This document shows, in pieces, positions 14,196-18,482 of a stretch of DNA of 18,482 bases; positions within the stretch are counted from its first letter, which is position 1, and each line of letters opens with the position of its first letter. Origin of the DNA: DAOUKH01 sp034421515 (GTDB lineage: Bacteria; Chloroflexota; Dehalococcoidia; SHYB01). Made by a program: the position numbers and the translations under genes. The notes below the pieces were generated by a model. That model did no database searches. It worked only from the letters and a program-made list of their open reading frames with translations, and had not been told where the DNA came from. The stretch covers positions 1 to 18,482 of the forward strand of contig DAOUKH010000013.1 in NCBI GenBank assembly GCA_034421515.1, read 5' to 3'.

Positions 14196-15242
14196 ATGAA
14201 ATTCGGTCACTATCTCTTCAAGATAAATCTCGATCCTGAACAGGACGCGCAGGCGCTCCGCGACACCTTGGAGGAAGCGCGGTTCGCCGAGGAGCTAGGC
14301 TACGACGCGGTCTGGTTCGCCGAGCATCATTTTGCCGGCGAAGTCGCCTACGCCGACCCCATCGTCTTTGCGGCGGCCGTCGCCAGGGAAACCAAGCGGG
14401 TCGACCTGGGGATCGCGGTCATCGAGATGGCCTTCCACCATCCCGTGCAGACCGCTATCCAGACCGCGCTGATCGACAACCTCTGCAACGGCCGGCTCAT
14501 CGTCGGGATTGGCCGCGGCTCGAAGTACAACGCCTTCGAATACACGGGCTTCGGCACCACCATGATAGAGCAGGCCGAACGCATCGACGAGGCGGAAGAG
14601 CTTCTGAAGCTGGCTTGGACAGGCGAGGACGTGCGCTTCCACGGCAAGTACTTCGACGCTGAGTTCGCCGCCATCCGGCCGCGGCCGGTGCAGCAGCCGC
14701 ATCCCCGGCTCCACCGCGGCTGTTCCTCTGTGGAGTCGTTGGAGGCGATGGCGCGCCAGGGTAGGCCCGTACTGCTCCGGACGTGGACCGCGAAGGAGGC
14801 CGCCGACCAGATCGCCCTCTACCGCGACTCCATGCTCGACGAGGGCTTCCCCGAGGAGTACGTCGAGGCCAACCTCGACCGGGCGTGGATGTGGCGAGAG
14901 GTCTACGTCGCGGATACCGACCAGCAAGCGGCGGAAGACTTCTTCCCACCCTGGCACCAGTACCAGCGCGACATGATCGAGTTTCGGGCTAAATGGAGCC
15001 CGCCGGACCAACCGGCCCGCCCCGCTCTCCCCATCAATCCGCCGCCCGACTACTCAAAGCCCCCGGACCCCGAGGTCTCGGACCCCATTGTGGGATCGCC
15101 AGCGCGCGTTGCCGAGCAGCTTGCCCAGCTTCGGGAAGGCGGCGTGCGCAACCTGATGATTACGCACTACGCGGTGCCGCACGAGAAGGGCATGAAGTCG
15201 ATGGAGATGCTGGCGGGAAAGGTCCTTCCCCAGTTCGCGTAG
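14196..15242 (+). CDS. LLM class flavin-dependent oxidoreductase, tandem copy 2
   Basis: A 348-residue paralogue of the gene before it, with the same start (MKFGHYLFKINLDPEQD), barrel core (VIEMAFHHPVQTAIQTALID), WTGEDVRFHGKYF and C-terminal GSPARVAEQLAQLREGGVRNLMI segments. Differences concentrate in the region before the C-terminal helices (WSPPDQPARPALPINPPPDYSKPPDPE) and in HPRLHRGCSSVESLEAMARQG. The HPRLHRGC segment compares with HPPLFRACVSAG in copy 1, which may alter the substrate pocket. It has its own -10 element, so it can be expressed apart from copy 1. No clear ribosome site precedes ATG 14196. GC-rich hairpins at 15246-15260 and 15261-15273 follow the stop. Cofactor and substrate are not determined. 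Confidence 0.9.
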   Translation: MKFGHYLFKINLDPEQDAQALRDTLEEARFAEELGYDAVWFAEHHFAGEVAYADPIVFAAAVARETKRVDLGIAVIEMAFHHPVQTAIQTALIDNLCNGRLIVGIGRGSKYNAFEYTGFGTTMIEQAERIDEAEELLKLAWTGEDVRFHGKYFDAEFAAIRPRPVQQPHPRLHRGCSSVESLEAMARQGRPVLLRTWTAKEAADQIALYRDSMLDEGFPEEYVEANLDRAWMWREVYVADTDQQAAEDFFPPWHQYQRDMIEFRAKWSPPDQPARPALPINPPPDYSKPPDPEVSDPIVGSPARVAEQLAQLREGGVRNLMITHYAVPHEKGMKSMEMLAGKVLPQFA

Positions 15243-15279
15243 AGCGCGGCGGGGCGCCGCCGGGGCGGCCCCGTGGCCG

Positions 15280-15288
15280 TGCTAAACT
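15280..15288 (+). promoter_or_regulatory. Likely -10 element of tRNA-Trp
   Basis: TGC plus TAAACT (15283-15288) lies about 20 bp before the first base of the tRNA. It has the same extended -10 shape as the other promoters of the window and no visible -35. Confidence 0.4.
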
Positions 15289-15308
15289 TTAGAGGCTCCA
15301 CCATATGC

Positions 15309-15385
15309 AGGGGTGTAGCTCAGCCTGGTAGAGCATCGGTCTCCAAAACCGACGGTCGTGGGTTCGAATCCTGCCGCCCCTGCCA
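15309..15385 (+). tRNA. tRNA-Trp (anticodon CCA)
   Basis: A full cloverleaf can be drawn. The acceptor is AGGGGTG pairing with CGCCCCT, the D arm GCTC/GAGC, the anticodon stem TCGGT (15336-15340) with ACCGA (15348-15352), the anticodon CCA at 15343-15345, and the T loop TTCGAAT. The discriminator is G, followed by an encoded CCA end (15383-15385). The CCA anticodon reads UGG only, so UGA is not decoded as Trp by this tRNA. That matters for the UGA in the UGSC gene. Confidence 0.95.
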
Positions 15386-15409
15386 GCTTCGCCTCTCGCG
15401 GGCGGCGTG

Positions 15410-16255
15410 CTAGGAGCCCGTAGCGCGCAGGGCGGGCCACACTTCCAGGGCATTTCCGCCCATCACTTTGGCCCGCTCGTCCGGCGTGAGGAAGCTGAGC
15501 GACTCGCGGCCCATCTCCACAAGTTGCGGGTAGGGCGGCTCGTAGGTCGCGGAGAAGTTCGAGCCCCACATGAGGCGGTCGACGCCGAAGCGGTCGACGA
15601 AGCGTTGGAGCACGTCCTTGATGTCGCCGGGGCCACGGGAGGCTGTCAGCTCATTGGTGGGGGAGAACTTGAGGCGGAGGTTAGGGAAGCGGGCGAGGCC
15701 GAAGATGGGGGCGGCGGTCTCGTAGGGCGGGCCGTCTTCGAAGGTCACCGAGCCGAGGTGGTCGAGGGCAACGGTCACGTCCGGGAAGCGCTCGAGCATG
15801 TCGGCGAGCTTGGGGGCCCGCTGGACCTCAAGCAGCACGTCGACGGGAAAGCCGAGCTCGCGGGCGAGCTCCCAGACGGGGAAGGTCTTGGGGTCGTCGA
15901 GCCACTCGCCGCTGCCAGCCCGCGCGAAGAGGCGGACGCCGGTCATGCCCTCGTCCTCGTTGAGGCGCCGGAGCGTTGGGGCGGCGTCTTCGGCCTCCAT
16001 GTCGATGATGGGGATGGAGACGAAGCGCTCGGGGTAGCGGCGGGCGCTGAGGGCGGTGTAGCGGTTGTCGTAGCCGTTGGCGGTGCGGGGCTGGACGAGG
16101 AGGGCGCGGTCGACGCCGCCCTCCTCCATGAGAGCGAGGAACTGCTCGACGGTGTAGCGGGCCTCGTCGACCCAGCCCAAGCGGCTCCTACCGGGGACGA
16201 GCGGGTAGGTCTCCAAGTCGTCGGAGATGACGTGGACGTGGGTATCGACGATCAC
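15410..16255 (-). CDS. Amidohydrolase family protein (PF04909-type metal-dependent hydrolase)
   Basis: A 281-residue TIM-barrel hydrolase of the amidohydrolase-2 group, which includes ACMSD, 2-pyrone-4,6-dicarboxylate hydrolase and lactonases. The N-terminus IVDTHVHV gives the HxH metal ligands (His6, His8). VALDHLGSV supplies a barrel His, and DRLMWGSNF near the C-terminus is where many members have WGSD, so the usual Asp is Asn here, a variant also seen in some relatives. The GTG at 16255 is chosen because AAGGAGG stands 5 nt before it and because the upstream ATG at 16303 overlaps the probable -10 element. It is transcribed toward the tRNA. A role in ring cleavage or lactone hydrolysis is possible but not shown. 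Confidence 0.88.
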   Translation of the reverse strand: MIVDTHVHVISDDLETYPLVPGRSRLGWVDEARYTVEQFLALMEEGGVDRALLVQPRTANGYDNRYTALSARRYPERFVSIPIIDMEAEDAAPTLRRLNEDEGMTGVRLFARAGSGEWLDDPKTFPVWELARELGFPVDVLLEVQRAPKLADMLERFPDVTVALDHLGSVTFEDGPPYETAAPIFGLARFPNLRLKFSPTNELTASRGPGDIKDVLQRFVDRFGVDRLMWGSNFSATYEPPYPQLVEMGRESLSFLTPDERAKVMGGNALEVWPALRATGS

Positions 16256-16301
16256 GGGGCCCTCCTTGGGCCGCGAGGGCGGCCCATTGCCGCGTCGTGA
16301 C

Positions 16302-16307
16302 ATTGTA
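16302..16307 (-). promoter_or_regulatory. -10 element upstream of the amidohydrolase gene
   Basis: TACAAT on the minus strand (16307-16302), about 47 bp before the GTG at 16255. It has the same hexamer as three plus-strand promoters in the window, but preceded by GAC rather than TGC, and no good -35. Confidence 0.4.
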
Positions 16308-16387
16308 GTCGGGCTGCGTGGATGTTGGCGCACCCCTCGCGGCCCCGCCTCAACCCTGCCTCTCCCAGCGGAGACCAGGCACGTCCC

Positions 16388-17008
16388 CTAGGGGGAGGGT
16401 TTGCGGGCGGCGCCGACGACGTGGGGGCGGACGGGGTAGGGGCCGAAGAGGAAATGGTCGGCGTCTTCAAGGTCAAAGCCGGCATCGACGATGGCCTGGA
16501 GGGTGTCGCGGTTGGGGTGACAGCCGGCGGCGAGGTGCTTCCACGGGAACGCGGTGGCGTTCTGAAAGAAGGCCCAGCCCCGGCCGGGCGCCTTGACGTG
16601 CTCGACGAAGCGTATCTCGCCGCCGGGGATGAGCACGCGCCACGCCTCGGAGAGGGTCCGCGCCTGGTCGTCGACGCTGCACAGCATGAGGGTGGCGACC
16701 ACCGTGTCAAACGATTCGTCGTCGAAGGGTAGATCCTCGGCGTCGACGTGGTGGACGTCGACCTTAATGTTGGCGTCGGCGGCCTTAGCCTTGAGACGGC
16801 GGAGCATGTGGATGTTGGCGTCGGCGACGGTCAATTCAACGCCGGCCGCATAGTAGGAGAGGTTGGCGCCGGAGCCTGCGCCGATTTCGAGGACGCGCCC
16901 CCTCGCTCCGCCCGCGGCGCGTCGCCGGTACTCGGGATAGAAGGTTCGCTCGGCCCGGCTGAGGAGCGGGTCGTAGACGGCGGCGAAGAGCCGGTAGTTC
17001 TTGGGCAT
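16388..17008 (-). CDS. Class I SAM-dependent methyltransferase
   Basis: A 206-residue protein of the Methyltransf_11 type. SAM-binding motif I is VLEIGAGSGANL (residues 39-50); the acidic residue after strand 2 lies in LTVADANIHML; DAEDLPFDDESFDTVVATLMLCSV is motif II with its neighbours; and AWRVLIPGGEIRFVEHV is motif III. The start FAAVYDPLLSRAERTFYPEYRRR and the late aromatic-rich segment (GWAFFQNATAFPWKHLAAGCHPNRDT) resemble METTL7/phosphatidylethanolamine-methyltransferase-like proteins. The methyl acceptor is unknown. It lies on the same strand as the amidohydrolase and 132 bp upstream of its GTG. However, the amidohydrolase has its own -10 box, so they may be separate transcripts. Confidence 0.88.
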   Translation of the reverse strand: MPKNYRLFAAVYDPLLSRAERTFYPEYRRRAAGGARGRVLEIGAGSGANLSYYAAGVELTVADANIHMLRRLKAKAADANIKVDVHHVDAEDLPFDDESFDTVVATLMLCSVDDQARTLSEAWRVLIPGGEIRFVEHVKAPGRGWAFFQNATAFPWKHLAAGCHPNRDTLQAIVDAGFDLEDADHFLFGPYPVRPHVVGAARKPSP

Positions 17009-17112
17009 GGCGGGCTCAGCGTAGCGGAGATGGTCGCACTCGCCAACGTCGAGGCACGGTTTTGTTGGTTTCGGATGACCGTTGGTGGTTGGCAGGGGCC
17101 CCTCATCTCAAT

Positions 17113-17131
17113 CTTCTCCCCTTGGGAGAAG
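17113..17131. repeat. Small palindrome in the intergenic repeat cluster
   Basis: CTTCTCCC (17113-17120), loop CTT, GGGAGAAG (17124-17131), a perfect 8-bp stem. It is similar in design, though not in exact sequence, to copies A-C of the C-run/G-run repeats. It lies in the gene-free stretch 17009-17370, which otherwise holds copy C, the GGGCGACC palindrome and the HTH-gene promoter. Confidence 0.6.
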
Positions 17132-17160
17132 AGGCAAGACCTCCCCGCCCTGCCCCTCCA

Positions 17161-17213
17161 ACGCGCCTGGCGGCGCGCACCCTCTTTCAGTTTCCCCCAT
17201 AAAGGGGGAAAGG
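17161..17213. repeat. Dispersed palindromic repeat, copy C
   Basis: A diverged copy of the repeat at 112-143 and 7714-7763. The stem is TTTCCCCC (17191-17198) with GGGGGAAA (17204-17211) and loop ATAAA. Relative to copies A and B (TCTCCCCC/GGGGGAGA) both arms changed together, C to T on one side and G to A on the other, so pairing is kept. The left flank ACGCGCC...GGCGCG matches that of copy B. Confidence 0.7.
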
Positions 17214-17223
17214 CCGGAGGGGA

Positions 17224-17248
17224 GGGCGACCACGAGGGTCGCCCCTAC
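17224..17248. repeat. Dispersed 8-bp-stem palindrome, second copy
   Basis: GGGCGACC (17224-17231), loop ACGAG, GGTCGCCC (17237-17244), then CTAC. It matches 239-263 apart from one loop base. Confidence 0.7.
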
Positions 17249-17303
17249 TTTGGGAGAAGCGGTGAGGCCTCCCGCCCCGGCCCTCGGTGTGACATCGGCT
17301 ACT

Positions 17304-17332
17304 TTCGCATATGGTTTCGAAACGTTTATAAA
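17304..17332 (+). promoter_or_regulatory. Promoter of the small HTH gene with internal palindrome
   Basis: TTCGCA (17304-17309), a 17-nt spacer, TATAAA (17327-17332), with the start of transcription expected near 17339. The spacer holds a perfect 10-bp palindrome, GTTTCGAAAC (17314-17323), in an AT-rich patch that stands out from the surrounding GC-rich DNA. This is a natural place for an operator; autoregulation by the HTH protein is inference. Confidence 0.5.
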
Positions 17333-17370
17333 GAATGTTGCAGGAATTGGCGCGTACGTGGAGGTGCAGG

Positions 17371-17592
17371 ATGGTCCGCAAGAGCAAGCTCATGAAGCAG
17401 GTCGAGAGCCGGTACGACCGGCCCTTGGAGGAGCTGCTTCCCGAGCTGTACAACGAGAAGGGGCTGCCGGCGATGGCCGCCGAACTGGGCGTGTCGAAGG
17501 GGACGGTGTGGTACTGGCTGCTGAAGTTCGGGATCAACGTGCGGCGGGTGGCGCTGTCGCCGGGCGACGACGTCGAGGTGGTGCGGCGGTAG
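17371..17592 (+). CDS. Small helix-turn-helix DNA-binding protein
   Basis: A 73-residue basic protein. GGAGG (17360-17364) sits 6 nt before ATG 17371, which fixes the start; a longer in-frame start at 17335 has no such site. Residues about 31-54 (GLPAMAAELGVSKGTVWYWLLKFGI) read as a helix-turn-helix, with AAELGVSKGTVWYW fitting the helix 2, turn and recognition helix pattern of MerR/resolvase-like or sigma-like HTH units. The N-terminus has a KSKLMKQVESRYDRPLEELLPELY helix. No ligand-binding domain is present, so it may be a simple repressor or a nucleoid-type regulator. The next gene (hydantoinase B-like) starts 62 bp downstream with its own TAGAAT box. The regulated genes are unknown. Confidence 0.75.
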   Translation: MVRKSKLMKQVESRYDRPLEELLPELYNEKGLPAMAAELGVSKGTVWYWLLKFGINVRRVALSPGDDVEVVRR

Positions 17593-17602
17593 GCGCCGGG
17601 GT

Positions 17603-17608
17603 TAGAAT
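17603..17608 (+). promoter_or_regulatory. Possible -10 element of the hydantoinase B-like gene
   Basis: TAGAAT, 46 bp before ATG 17655, followed by GGCCCGCCGC, a context like that after the TACAAT boxes of the LLM genes. No TGn extension and no -35 are seen. Confidence 0.35.
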
Positions 17609-17654
17609 GGCCCGCCGCGAGATCACGCCGCAGCGCGGCGGATGAGGCCCACGC

Positions 17655-18482
17655 ATGACGATGCAGCAGCCGCTGGACTTGGCCAAGCTGGCCGAGGCGC
17701 GGGGACGGGAGCCGGAGGGCCGGCCTCCGTCCGACGTCGATCCGGTGACCGCCGAGGTCATCCGCGGAGCGATGGAGACGACATGCGTGGAGGTGGCCAC
17801 CCACGTCAGCCTGACGGCGACGACGCCGATTCTCAACCAGTCGAACGAACGCAACGCTTCGATCATGGACTGGCAGGGACGCCTGGCGGCGCTGAGCGCC
17901 GGCGTTCCCCAGTTCATGCTGAGCTCGACGCTGCCGGTGCGCTTCGCCCTCGAATTCTTCGGTAAAGACGGGCTCGCCGACGGCGACGTGATCCTCTCCA
18001 ACGACCCCTACCACGGCGGCGGGCACCTGCCCGACTACAACGTCTTCGCCCCCGTCTTCGACGGCGCCGGTGAGCTCGCGCTCATCGTCTCGATCCAGTG
18101 CCATCACGGCGACACCGGCGGGGCGGCGCCAGGCGGCTACCCGATGGACGCGCTCGACGTGTGGGCGGAGGGCGTCCGCTTCCCCGCGGTAAAGATCATC
18201 GACGCGGGCCGGGAACGGCGCGACGTCCTGTACATGCTCCAGGCCAACAACCGCCTGTCGACGTACATGGGCGACATCCGCGCGCAGATTGGGGCATGTC
18301 GGCTCGGCGTCCGCCAACTGAAGGAACTGCTGGAGCGGTACGGCGCGCCGACGGTCAAGCGGGCCGTCGACTACATGATCTGGCACTCGGAGCAGCGATT
18401 CCGCGACGAGGTCCGCGGCTGGCCTTCCGGGGTGTTCGAGGCCGACGTCTACGCCGACCGCGACCCGCAGGGCAACGAGGAC
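17655..18482 (+). CDS. Hydantoinase B / acetone carboxylase alpha-like protein (HyuB), partial
   Basis: The first 276 residues of an HyuB-type protein; the frame is open at the right edge, and complete members are usually well over 500 residues. After a leader of about 28 residues come DPVTAEVIRGAMETTCVEVATHVS, RNASIMDWQGRLAAL, VILSNDPYHGGGHLPDYNVFAPVF (from about residue 112, with N116) and IVSIQCHHGDTGGAAPGGYPMDA, all signature segments of the hydantoinase B/oxoprolinase family. HyuB works with HyuA in ATP-dependent hydrolysis of hydantoins, 5-oxoproline or related rings; related subunits occur in acetone carboxylase. No HyuA gene lies upstream in the window, so the partner, if present, should lie to the right. 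ATG 17655 is chosen for position; GATGAGG upstream is a weak ribosome site. Confidence 0.9.
   Translation, partial: MTMQQPLDLAKLAEARGREPEGRPPSDVDPVTAEVIRGAMETTCVEVATHVSLTATTPILNQSNERNASIMDWQGRLAALSAGVPQFMLSSTLPVRFALEFFGKDGLADGDVILSNDPYHGGGHLPDYNVFAPVFDGAGELALIVSIQCHHGDTGGAAPGGYPMDALDVWAEGVRFPAVKIIDAGRERRDVLYMLQANNRLSTYMGDIRAQIGACRLGVRQLKELLERYGAPTVKRAVDYMIWHSEQRFRDEVRGWPSGVFEADVYADRDPQGNED

Noticed and set aside
15309..15385. tRNA as an integration site of a genomic island
   Set aside because: No integrase gene and no direct repeat of the tRNA 3' end were seen downstream within the window.

Overview
The window is GC-rich (about two-thirds GC by eye) bacterial chromosomal DNA, densely coded on both strands. 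The best guess is a Chloroflexota bacterium, probably of the Dehalococcoidia/SAR202 kind. This is an inference from four things: a solute-binding lipoprotein with a long Thr-Pro-rich linker directly after its lipobox Cys, several flavin/F420 luciferase-like oxidoreductases, a nitronate-monooxygenase-like gene beside a crotonase, and dispersed C-run/G-run palindromes between genes. No 16S rRNA or other firm taxonomic marker is present.

Layout. 1-390: non-coding, with tandem repeats that look like the end of a mobile element, palindromic repeats and a promoter. 390-2248 (+): two-gene operon, nitronate monooxygenase-like plus enoyl-CoA hydratase. 4995-2264 (-): three-gene operon, F420/LLM oxidoreductase, a conserved hypothetical partner, and a UGSC-family protein whose reading frame crosses an in-frame TGA (minus strand 2530-2528) giving the motif U-G-S-C. 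This is a strong selenoprotein candidate and would be split or truncated by ordinary gene calling. 5155-7682 (+): alpha/beta hydrolase plus a triple-RidA-domain protein. 12843-7802 (-): oligopeptide/nickel-type ABC transporter (binding lipoprotein, two permeases, no ATPases) ending in a second triple-RidA protein. The two triple-RidA genes are convergent paralogues separated by two palindromes. 13059-15242 (+): tandemly duplicated luciferase-like oxidoreductases, each with its own near-identical -10 element. 15309-15385 (+): tRNA-Trp(CCA). 16255-15410 (-): amidohydrolase. 17008-16388 (-): SAM methyltransferase. 17009-17370: palindrome-rich intergenic region. 17371-17592 (+): small HTH protein with a palindrome inside its promoter. 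17655 to the right edge (+): N-terminal part of a hydantoinase B-like protein.

Taken together, the genes look like a catabolic accessory region for organic nitrogen and carbon compounds: uptake of a peptide-like or other cationic/organic solute, hydrolysis (alpha/beta hydrolase, amidohydrolase, hydantoinase B), flavin-dependent oxidation, RidA-type imine/enamine handling and CoA-thioester hydration. No substrate can be named from the sequence. The most notable items are the UGSC selenoprotein operon and the paired triple-RidA operons in which only the middle RidA domain keeps the catalytic Arg/Glu pair.
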